Origin: Chloroflexota bacterium
Lineage (GTDB): Bacteria; Chloroflexota; Dormibacteria; CF-121
Assembly (NCBI GenBank): GCA_005881235.1
Contig: VBEQ01000026.1
Span: 1 to 21,969, forward strand
Reading direction: 5' to 3'
Length of the DNA stretch: 21,969 bases
Position numbers and translations under genes: made by a program. This document shows, piece by piece, positions 16,401-21,969 of the stretch (within the stretch, counting starts at the first letter, position 1; each line of letters starts with the position of its first letter). The notes beneath the pieces are model-generated. The model did no database searches and was not told the origin of the DNA. It saw nothing but the letters and a program-made list of their open reading frames with translations.

Positions 16401-16915
16401 TCGCCGCGTCCCTGCACGAGCGCTTCCCGCCGGTACCCGAGGGTGGTCAGGCGGCGCAGCAGGTCATCGACCGCGTAGGTTTGCCCTGGCCGCAACGTGA
16501 AGCCCCAGCGTCGAAGCGCCTCCGGCGCCAGCGTCGGTCGCGTTATCGCCGTCCAGGAGGTGAAGCAGACCACCGGTTCGCCGGCGCCGAGCGCATCGAT
16601 GGCCTCGAGCCGGCGCCGGACGGTCTCTTCGTCGGGGGCAAGGCGATCGAAGGGGAGCGTCTCGACGGCCGGAAAGACGACGGTGCGCACGTCGTCGCGG
16701 AACCAGGCACCCGCTTCCTGGAACGACCCTTCCGGGTCGGGCACGAGAGCGAGCAGCGGCCGCCGGGCTCGCCTCGCCAGCCACGCCGCGAAGACCGGCA
16801 ACGCGCTAGAGGGAAGCCCGTGGGCATCGAGGCTGCCGACGGGCGCGTTCCACCATGCCTCCAGCCGTTGGCGGGCGGGGAGGCTGTCGAGCAACTCGAG
16901 AAGGGTCTGCGTCAT
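13463..16915 (-). CDS. mfd: Transcription-repair coupling factor
   Basis: Superfamily 2 translocase that displaces stalled RNA polymerase and recruits UvrA. The 1150 residues match the family. Order: UvrB-homology domains in the N-terminal third, RNA-polymerase-interacting domain near 475-545 (GDLIVHVDHGIGRFTGM), Walker A GDVGFGKTE near 635, DEEQRFG box near 735, SATPIPRTL, then QLRGRVGR near 900. The C-terminal TRCF domain (PVEMPAGLTLDLPIEHFLP) closes the protein. The ATG at 16915 is preferred over a TTG six codons upstream because GGAG precedes it closely. It leads the mfd-rid-mazG operon. Confidence 0.97.
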   Translation of the reverse strand: MTQTLLELLDSLPARQRLEAWWNAPVGSLDAHGLPSSALPVFAAWLARRARRPLLALVPDPEGSFQEAGAWFRDDVRTVVFPAVETLPFDRLAPDEETVRRRLEAIDALGAGEPVVCFTSWTAITRPTLAPEALRRWGFTLRPGQTYAVDDLLRRLTTLGYRREALVQGRGEFSVRGGILDCFPPDRRRPLRSEFFGDELESLREFEVESQGSVGDVAAARILPAAEIMLTPEAVAGADGPLRETNFSHTLPEVRDQWLTDIERVRSGAYFDGIEGFQAYLDPAQPTLFAHLPQDALILSLDGRRSLTQAEQREQELQELVAVEIERGELPQGLRPGLVSIASLRQAAGGWRRLEVARGAELGSLDLGFEPVDAYAGRIDAFSDRVRTDARAKSRLLIVTQQEPRLRELLEDRDVYPAGGVFVWSQTPLAAGLVVLGNQPVAQGFRVPSQQLEVYGDTDLFGGLRQRVRRGVVRARSATWELEFEPGDLIVHVDHGIGRFTGMRLMGDEGQEREYMQLEYAEGDKLYVPVEHLDRIQKYVGGGDAAPKLQRLGTGEWDRAKRKVRESVEEVARDLLDLYSKRQLVEGHAFSEDGPWQHELEQSFAYDETPDQVRVLEEIKVDMEDSRPMDRLLCGDVGFGKTELAVRAAFKAVMDGKQVAVLVPTTVLAQQHYLTFRDRFQPFPVKVDMLSRFRSDAEATDVLRRLMVGEVDVVIGTHRLLQKDVRFKDLGLVVLDEEQRFGVMQKEKLKQLRASVDVLSLSATPIPRTLHMALAGIRDLSVIQTPPEERLPIKTFVTADDDDLIKEVIQRELQRGGQVFYVYNRVQTIKKAEERVKRLVPQARVVVGHGQMPESTLADVMLKFIKGDADVLVCSTIIESGLDIPNANTIVVVDAHRMGLAQLYQLRGRVGRAGQRAYAYFLYNPLRSHSENADKRLDVISELHDLGSGFKLALKDLEIRGAGNLLGVEQHGAIAAVGLELYNSMLRDAVESQKTGTPVEMPAGLTLDLPIEHFLPREYVPDEKLRLQVYHDLAAVVDEQGLESAERNLADRFGKPPAPVRNLLYALRVKLLARAAGIAAVETDGDWLVMRLPAGWNGDERRLESQFRSILYVRFGKVRISMPQAGAQWKDRLIDVLGEIERLGRIALAV

Positions 16916-17019
16916 CGACTCCGAACCATGCAAAAATGCGCCCGCGGCACCAAGCCGGGGCGTTCGCTGGTCAGCTTACCATCGGCTCGGCGGCCTCAAA
17001 CGCATCGAATCTGATGTCG

Positions 17020-17610
17020 TCAGCGGCGGCGCATCGTGTACCAGTGCGAGCCAAACGGATCGGTGCCGGGCCTCGCCTCGACCAGCTCGAAATCGGAAAA
17101 GAGCACCCTCACCTCATCGGGTGTGACGCCTTTCGGGAAAAAACGACGGCGGCGCTCTGGCTGCCGGCCGAAGGCATAGAGCAAGTACGTCGCGCCCGGT
17201 CGTGCCATCCGGTCAACCTCGCCCGCGTACGCCGGCTGGGCCGCTTCCGGCAGCGAGTGGAAGCAACCCTGGTCGAAGAGCAGGTCGAAGCCGGGCTCGA
17301 TCGGGAGGTCACGCAACCGCGTGACGTCGCCCACCAGGAACGCGACCGCCAGTCGGGTGGCGGCCGCCTTGGCGCGGGCGGTACGAATCGCCGCCGGGAC
17401 GAAATCCACACCGGTCGCCTGCCAGCCGTTGGTCGCCATGTAGGTCGTGGTCGTCCCGGTGCCGCAACCCAGGTCGAGCGACCGGCCGGCGGGCAGTCGA
17501 CGCGCGCCCTCGATGACCTCGATCAGTTCCGGTGGCGGGACGCCGCTATCCCAGGGTGTCAGACCGCGCCGGTACATCAGTCGAAAACGGAGGTTGGTGA
17601 AGAAGCTCAT
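17020..17610 (-). CDS. Class I SAM-dependent methyltransferase, small
   Basis: Predicted methyltransferase of 196 residues. Motif I is SLDLGCGTGTTTTYMATNG at about 44-62, followed by ATGVDFVPAAIRTARAKA, with FDLLFDQGCFHSLP at the post-I acidic position. The N-terminus (FRYRRGLTPWDSGVPPPEL-like) recalls thiopurine/TehB-type methyltransferases, which detoxify small molecules, but the substrate cannot be told from sequence. AGGA lies 6 nt before the ATG at 17610. It ends about 100 nt before mfd and follows the carboxypeptidase gene by 37 nt. Confidence 0.82.
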   Translation of the reverse strand: MSFFTNLRFRLMYRRGLTPWDSGVPPPELIEVIEGARRLPAGRSLDLGCGTGTTTTYMATNGWQATGVDFVPAAIRTARAKAAATRLAVAFLVGDVTRLRDLPIEPGFDLLFDQGCFHSLPEAAQPAYAGEVDRMARPGATYLLYAFGRQPERRRRFFPKGVTPDEVRVLFSDFELVEARPGTDPFGSHWYTMRRR

Positions 17611-17647
17611 CGCAGGTCCTGCAGGCCAGCTTAGGGCGGCCCGGGAT

Positions 17648-18502
17648 TTACGACGAGCTAGCGAAGCCGTAATCGAGCAGCGCGGCCGCTTCTTCGAAGA
17701 TGCGAGGGGAGGCCAGCAGGACCACCATGAGATGGCGGCCATCGCGCGTCGCGGTGGCGATCAAGCAGCCTCCGGCATGACCGGTCCAGCCGGTCTTCAG
17801 CCCGGTGGCGCCGGGATATTTTCGGACCAGCTCGTTGAGGTTGTAGAGGGCGTAGGCGTGGTGGGTGGCGGTGGCCGGCAAGGTCAGGCTGGGCGTGGCT
17901 GCGATCGCCGCGACGTCCGGGAAGCGCCGGATCAACTCCGCCGACGCCCTCGCCAGGTCAGCCGATGACGTGTAGTGGGCGGGATCGTCCAGGCCGATCG
18001 GGTTGGCGAAGTGCGTGTCGGCCATGCCGAGCGTGGCCGCCTTCGCATTCATGAGCCCGACGAAGGTGGCGCGGGGCATGGCGGCGTCGGAGAGCGTGAT
18101 CGCGGCGTCGTTTCCGGAATTCAGGAAGAGCCCGTCGAGGAGCTCGCGCACCGTCAGCCGCTCGCCGGGGCGTAGTCCCATCCGTGTCGAATCCCAGGGG
18201 AGCTGGTTGATCGATACCGGGACCATGACCGTCTGGTCGAGCCGAAGGTGGTCGAGGGCGACCAGCGCCGTGACGACCTTGGTCAGGCTGGCCGGCGCAT
18301 GACGTCCTTGCGGATCGACCTGATACAGGGTCTTGCCGCTATCGAGGTCAACCAGGACCGCCGACCGCGCCTTGATGACGGGTGCTGGCGGTGCCATGGG
18401 GGCCAGCTCGTACAGCTCGACCGCGGCTGGCCCGGTGACCGAAAGATGCGACTGGGCGGTGACCGGCGTCAGCAAGGCGAGCAGGAGCAGCCAGATCCGC
18501 AT
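17648..18502 (-). CDS. D-alanyl-D-alanine carboxypeptidase (catalytic domain only)
   Basis: Penicillin-binding S11-type peptidase that trims the terminal D-Ala of peptidoglycan stem peptides. An N-terminal signal peptide (MRIWLLLLALLTPVTAQS) is followed by the catalytic triad motifs: SLTK (about 72-75), SGN in LNSGNDAA (about 132) and KTG in KTGWTGHAGG (about 237). At 284 residues it stops just after the catalytic fold, without the C-terminal beta domain and membrane anchor of E. coli DacA, so it is probably secreted or periplasm-like and soluble. It is preceded by the DUF5317 gene and followed by a methyltransferase. Confidence 0.92.
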   Translation of the reverse strand: MRIWLLLLALLTPVTAQSHLSVTGPAAVELYELAPMAPPAPVIKARSAVLVDLDSGKTLYQVDPQGRHAPASLTKVVTALVALDHLRLDQTVMVPVSINQLPWDSTRMGLRPGERLTVRELLDGLFLNSGNDAAITLSDAAMPRATFVGLMNAKAATLGMADTHFANPIGLDDPAHYTSSADLARASAELIRRFPDVAAIAATPSLTLPATATHHAYALYNLNELVRKYPGATGLKTGWTGHAGGCLIATATRDGRHLMVVLLASPRIFEEAAALLDYGFASSS

Positions 18503-18576
18503 CTGCCGATCAACGAACCATGCGGCAACCGATCACGCAAGGGCCGGGCGGACCAGCGACGTCGCGCCGATCCGGG

Positions 18577-19776
18577 TCAGGCCGCGGCCGCCTCGTCCAA
18601 TCGAACGTCCTCGAGGTCCGAGTCGTCGCCACTCGTATGCTCGGCACCGGCTGTCGCCGATCGGCGGAGCATCAGCATCGCCACAAACCAGGCCATGCCG
18701 ATCGCGATCAGGATGTCGCCCGCGCTGGCGATGCCGGGAAAGGGCGGCGGCAGAATGAAGCGATCGTCCAGCCACGCGAAGTTTGTATGGGGACCGCTAA
18801 GGACGTAGGTGCTCGCGCGGCTGTTCACCGCCGCCAGGACGTCGTGCCCTTCGACCGGCATCCGTCCCCCGTTGGCCGCTCGGACGACCTCGTTACAGTA
18901 GGCGCCAAGCGCGCCGCAGGCGATGGGATAGATCTGGCGCCAGACCGCCCAGATGCCGGCCAGAACGGCCAGGCCGAGCGGGAGTAGCCACGAGAGAGGG
19001 CCTGGCGCGAACTCGCTGAGGACGAGGAGAGCACCAGCGGCCAGCAGTGGCCGGACCGGGACCGGCGCCCCGGGTGCCAGGACCCGGCTGGCCCGACCGC
19101 CGAAGATGAAACCCGCGAAGATGCCGGCGACCGTGACGAGCGCGCCGTCGGCAACCTTCAGGGCGGCCGGCTCGAGCCAGGCGGTGCGCCAGGCAAGGGC
19201 GAGGAGCGCGCCGGCCACCAGCATCGAGATCGCCAGCCGCCGATGGCTCGCAAAAGCACTCCGGAAGTCAGTACCGGTCAGCGTTGCCTGCAGACGGGCG
19301 CTGAGCACCGGTCCGAGCGCGTAGTAGACCGCCATCAACGCCCCGGTCGCCACCAGGAAATGCGGGGTATCGCCGAAGCCCACCAGCCGGAACATGAAGG
19401 CCCCAATGACGGCCGCCAGAACCCACTGCGCGGTGGCGGTCACCTGCGTCGACCACGTCTGGCCCTTCAGCAGGCTGCCGAGCGGTGCTGCCACCGCCGC
19501 CACGAGCAGGGTGACTTCAGGATGACGCCGAAACACGATGACGGCGGCGAGCAGCGTGATCTTTGGCAGTTCGCTCCAGCGAGCGTCGTCCTTCGAGCCG
19601 AGCAGGAAGTCGTCCACGATGCACATGCCCATGAAGCTGATCCACGCCCAGGGCGCCGGGTAGGGCTGGGCCGGCAGAACCCAGCCACCGATCGCTGCGA
19701 GCAGCGCGGCCAGGCCCGCGACCCATAGCAGGGCGCGAATCGACCGAGCGTTGACGTGACGCTGGAGGACACCCAC
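18577..19776 (-). CDS. Polytopic membrane protein with C-terminal DUF5317-like domain
   Basis: Membrane protein of 399 residues with about ten hydrophobic helices. The C-terminal part carries the DUF5317 pattern: NEVVRAANGGRMPV, then SGPHTNFAWLDDRF, PFPGIASAGDILIAIGMAWF, and a short acidic cytoplasmic tail (EHTSGDDSDLEDVRLDE). The N-terminal half resembles the membrane part of HD-type sensory proteins, but no catalytic HD motif follows. No function is known for the domain. Start is GTG at 19776, without a clear Shine-Dalgarno. It lies divergent from pth and 74 nt upstream of the carboxypeptidase, which suggests an envelope role by context only. Confidence 0.75.
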   Translation of the reverse strand: MGVLQRHVNARSIRALLWVAGLAALLAAIGGWVLPAQPYPAPWAWISFMGMCIVDDFLLGSKDDARWSELPKITLLAAVIVFRRHPEVTLLVAAVAAPLGSLLKGQTWSTQVTATAQWVLAAVIGAFMFRLVGFGDTPHFLVATGALMAVYYALGPVLSARLQATLTGTDFRSAFASHRRLAISMLVAGALLALAWRTAWLEPAALKVADGALVTVAGIFAGFIFGGRASRVLAPGAPVPVRPLLAAGALLVLSEFAPGPLSWLLPLGLAVLAGIWAVWRQIYPIACGALGAYCNEVVRAANGGRMPVEGHDVLAAVNSRASTYVLSGPHTNFAWLDDRFILPPPFPGIASAGDILIAIGMAWFVAMLMLRRSATAGAEHTSGDDSDLEDVRLDEAAAA

Positions 19777-19813
19777 GGCTGGCGAGAGTGCAACGCAGCG
19801 GAAGGGCCGCCTT

Positions 19814-20434
19814 TTGCGTGCTTTACGCTACGGGGCGGTGTTCCGCCGCAAACCGGCCCTCCCGTCGCCCTCGGACCGCTGGCTCGTGATCGGCCTGGGC
19901 AATCCCGGCCGCGAATACGAGCGGTCCCGGCACAACATGGGCTTCCTGGTCATCGACGAGCTGGCTCGCCGCCATGGTGCGCGTGTGACCGACCGGGCGG
20001 CCAAATCCCTGACGGGTCGCCTCCGGATCGGTGACCGCGAGCTCGTGCTCGCCAAGCCGCAGACCATGATGAATCTCTCCGGGGTGGCGGGCAAGGCCCT
20101 CCGCGCCAAGTACGGAGTGCCCCTCGAGCGCACCCTGGTCATCCATGACGAGCTCGACCTCCCCTTCGGCCGGCTGCGCATCCGCAAGGGCGGCAGCTCC
20201 GCCGGCAACCATGGGATGGACTCGCTGATCGCCTCTTTCGGCAGCAAGGATTTCATCCGTTTCCGGATTGGGATCGGCCGTCCACCCGGCAACGGCGTCG
20301 ACTACGTGCTGAGCCCCTTTACGGCCACCGAGCAGGCCCAGGTTCCCGACATCGTCGCCCGCGCCGCGGACGCTGTCCTCGTCACGATCGAGCAGGGCCT
20401 CGAGCGCGGCATGACCGATTTCAATCGCGTCTAG
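19814..20434 (+). CDS. pth: Peptidyl-tRNA hydrolase
   Basis: Releases peptides from peptidyl-tRNA dropped by stalled ribosomes. Catalytic residues are all present: asparagine in GLGNPGREYE, histidine in RHNMGF, KPQTMMNLSG, and the aspartate in IHDELDLPFG, followed by GGSSAGNHGMDS. From the TTG at 19814 the protein has 206 residues, with a basic N-terminal extension of about 24. GGAAGG lies about 8 nt before this TTG. A GTG at 19838 is an alternative with a -10-like TACGCT 8 nt upstream. Its last 14 nt overlap the tail of the convergent MFS gene. Confidence 0.93.
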   Translation: MRALRYGAVFRRKPALPSPSDRWLVIGLGNPGREYERSRHNMGFLVIDELARRHGARVTDRAAKSLTGRLRIGDRELVLAKPQTMMNLSGVAGKALRAKYGVPLERTLVIHDELDLPFGRLRIRKGGSSAGNHGMDSLIASFGSKDFIRFRIGIGRPPGNGVDYVLSPFTATEQAQVPDIVARAADAVLVTIEQGLERGMTDFNRV

Positions 20435-21617
20435 TGAGGAAGAAGACGAGCACGGCGAGGCCGGCCAACGCCGTCAGTGCTCCGCCAAGCCAGACCGCGG
20501 CGGACGGGCCCAGGAAGTGGGCAACGATGGCGGCGCAGACGTTGCCGATCGGCGTCACCCCGATAAACAGCATCGAGTAGAGGCTCACCATGCGACCCTG
20601 CATCCGATCGGGAGAGCGCACCTGTACGAACGTATTGGTCCCGATCGAGTAGACGGCGAACGACCAGCCGATCACGAGCAGCAATAGGATCGCCTGGGTG
20701 AAGGTGGGGATGACCACGAACAGCAGCTCCATCCCGGCGAAGAGCAGCGCGCCCAACACGATGCGGCGCGGCTCGAGCAGGAAACTACCGGCAAGGGTCA
20801 TGGTCAGCGCGCCCACCAGCGACCCCACCCCCTGTACCGCAAACAGATAGCCGAGCGTATCTGCGTTGGCGTGCAGGACGATGCGGGTGAACAAGGGCAG
20901 CACCAGGTTGAAGTTCGCGCCGAAGGTGCCGGCGACGAACAGCAGCGCGAAGAGGCCGGCGAGCGCAGGCGTTCGCGCGACGTAGCGCAACGCCTCGGCG
21001 ATCAGCTGCACCGCCGTCTGCGGCGGCCCGGCGGTCAGCGGCCGGCGGCGGATGGTCAGCAACGCCGCGATCACGCCCAGGTAGGTGATGGCATTGATCC
21101 AGAAACAGGCCGCGACCCCAAGTGTCGCGATCACGACGCCACCCAGCGCCGGACCGGCGATGCGGGCCAGATTGAAGGCGATCGAGTTCAGCGCCACGGC
21201 ACTGACCAATTCGCCACGACCGACCATCTCGAGGACCGTCGCCTGCCGGGCGGGGAAGTACAGCGCCTGGTTGACGCCTAAAACGGCGGCCAGAACCAGG
21301 ACGATAGGCAAGGTGATGACGTGCGTAGCCGTCAGCGCGGCATACAAGCCGGCACCGACCAGCGAAATTAGCTGCGTGAGCAACAGCACGTCGCGATGGG
21401 CGAAGCGATCGACGAGCGTGCCCGCATAGAGACCGAAGATCAAGACCGGGCCATAACTGAAGGCGCCAAAGAGCGCGAGCGCCAGGGCCGAGTTATGCGA
21501 AAGCTGGAGGACGAGCCAGGCACCGGCCACCGATTGCATCCAGGTGCCGACCAGCGACACCGCCTGCCCGATGAAATAGCGGCGAAACTCGGGGTACTGG
21601 AGCGCGGTAACCTGCAC
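20421..21617 (-). CDS. MFS transporter (MFS_3 / EntS-like)
   Basis: Predicted proton-coupled exporter of 398 residues with about 11-12 membrane helices. It opens with FRRYFIGQAVSLVGTWMQSVAGAWL, the typical start of the MFS_3 family that exports siderophores or macrolides. The loop 2-3 motif is GTLVDRFAHRDVLLLTQ. A second half with similar spacing starts near 210. Substrate is unknown. The GTG at 21617 is the first standard start, but the frame continues for 17 codons to a CTG at 21668 beginning CTG-AGC-ACC (MSTIATPT). It converges on pth with a 14-nt overlap. Confidence 0.88.
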   Translation of the reverse strand: MQVTALQYPEFRRYFIGQAVSLVGTWMQSVAGAWLVLQLSHNSALALALFGAFSYGPVLIFGLYAGTLVDRFAHRDVLLLTQLISLVGAGLYAALTATHVITLPIVLVLAAVLGVNQALYFPARQATVLEMVGRGELVSAVALNSIAFNLARIAGPALGGVVIATLGVAACFWINAITYLGVIAALLTIRRRPLTAGPPQTAVQLIAEALRYVARTPALAGLFALLFVAGTFGANFNLVLPLFTRIVLHANADTLGYLFAVQGVGSLVGALTMTLAGSFLLEPRRIVLGALLFAGMELLFVVIPTFTQAILLLLVIGWSFAVYSIGTNTFVQVRSPDRMQGRMVSLYSMLFIGVTPIGNVCAAIVAHFLGPSAAVWLGGALTALAGLAVLVFFLTRRD

Positions 21618-21666
21618 GACCGCGCGACGGCGCGGCTCGACGGCAGTCGGAGTGGCGATGGTGCTC

Positions 21667-21672
21667 AGTTTA
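21667..21672 (-). promoter_or_regulatory. Possible -10 (TAAACT) before the MFS gene
   Basis: Minus-strand TAAACT, the same hexamer as at 10326-10331 and 1583-1588. If used, transcription would begin near 21660 and translation at the GTG at 21617 after a leader of about 43 nt. That would exclude the CTG at 21668, which overlaps it. No -35 was recognised. Confidence 0.3.
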
Positions 21673-21758
21673 CTTGCGCGCGGCGGAGCTCAGACGGCGG
21701 CCAGGGCCTGCATCAGCTCGGTGAAATGCGCAGTGGCCTGGGCCTACGCCGCCGGCGG

Positions 21759-21969
21759 TTAGATCGCCAGGCCGACGTACTCCAGGTCGCGCCAGATCTG
21801 CCCGTCGCGAATGTCGACGACGCTGACCGAAGGCTGGCGGACCTTCCCGGTGAGGCCCGTGTAGGTCCATTCGCCAATAACAACGACGGTGTCGCCTTCC
21901 GTCACCAGCCGTTCGACCTCGAACCGCACGTCCGGCGTGCGCGCCACCGCCTGGCGGCTCAGGAGAACG
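21759..21969 (-). CDS. SnoaL/NTF2-like protein, C-terminal part (cut by window edge)
   Basis: The frame is open from the window edge to a TAA at 21759, so the gene starts outside the window. The visible part ends TPDVRFEVERLVTEGDTVVV, then IGEWTYTGLTGKV, SVVDIRDGQIWRDLEYVGLAI. The pattern of paired strands 'EGDTVVV..EWT..G' and 'DI.DGQI...EY' is typical of the last strands of small cone-shaped NTF2/SnoaL-like folds, which include isomerases and ester-cyclases. No catalytic residue can be assigned from this fragment. About 90-140 nt without a gene separate it from the MFS start. Confidence 0.6.
   Translation of the reverse strand, partial: VLLSRQAVARTPDVRFEVERLVTEGDTVVVIGEWTYTGLTGKVRQPSVSVVDIRDGQIWRDLEYVGLAI

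Noticed and set aside
16916..16933. TTG start for mfd six codons upstream
   Set aside because: The ATG at 16915 has a closer match to expected Mfd N-termini and a GGAG upstream; the TTG has no Shine-Dalgarno.
15122..17014. Plus-strand open frame of 630 codons
   Set aside because: Antisense of mfd, whose helicase and polymerase-binding motifs are intact; the product has no recognisable domain.

Overview
This is a GC-rich, densely packed chromosomal window made almost entirely of core and cofactor-metabolism genes. There are no insertion sequences, phage genes, CRISPR arrays or obvious recent acquisitions. Many starts are GTG or TTG, several genes have a -10 hexamer only 7-9 nt before the start codon (leaderless-type), ribosomal protein S1 has four domains, and a DUF5317-type membrane protein is present. 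Together these suggest an uncultured-type lineage near Chloroflexota, Dormibacterota or Actinomycetota. The phylum is an inference from gene content and was not tested.

Layout. 208-1434 (-): four-domain S1 protein, with its own extended -10 promoter. 1598-2467 (+): patatin-like lipase. 2600-6339 (-): a tight cofactor operon read as DUF2520 Rossmann protein, panB, panC, then a NadC-family protein, behind a -35/-10 promoter at 6379-6407. 6443-6982 (-): unknown membrane-anchored protein. 7053-10312 (-): tRNA(CAU), tilS and ftsH, with the tRNA ending only 5 nt before tilS. 10338-11090 (+): SAM methyltransferase. 11093-11199 (-): initiator tRNA-fMet with a hairpin terminator. 11273-12171 (-): divIC/ftsB and a yabR-like S1 protein behind a near-consensus promoter. 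12272-16915 (-): mfd, a Rid-family protein and mazG in one operon. 17020-19776 (-): methyltransferase, penicillin-binding carboxypeptidase and DUF5317 membrane protein. 19814-20434 (+): pth. 20421-21617 (-): MFS exporter. 21759-21969 (-): edge fragment of a SnoaL/NTF2-like protein.

The block pth - mfd - mazG - divIC - yabR - tRNA-Met - tilS - ftsH matches, gene for gene, the order recalled for the Bacillus subtilis spoVC-mfd-yabN-divIC-yabR-tRNA-tilS-hprT-ftsH region, so this is an ancient translation/division/repair neighbourhood. Mobile systems are absent. The most interesting signals are: (1) the NadC-family protein has lost most of the quinolinate phosphoribosyltransferase active site and sits behind a long Lys/Ala/Pro-rich open frame that appears to start at a CTG overlapping the panC stop; (2) a tRNA(CAU) with an unusual C33 abuts tilS, the enzyme that modifies a CAU tRNA; (3) opposed -10 elements overlap in a palindrome between that tRNA and the divergent methyltransferase.
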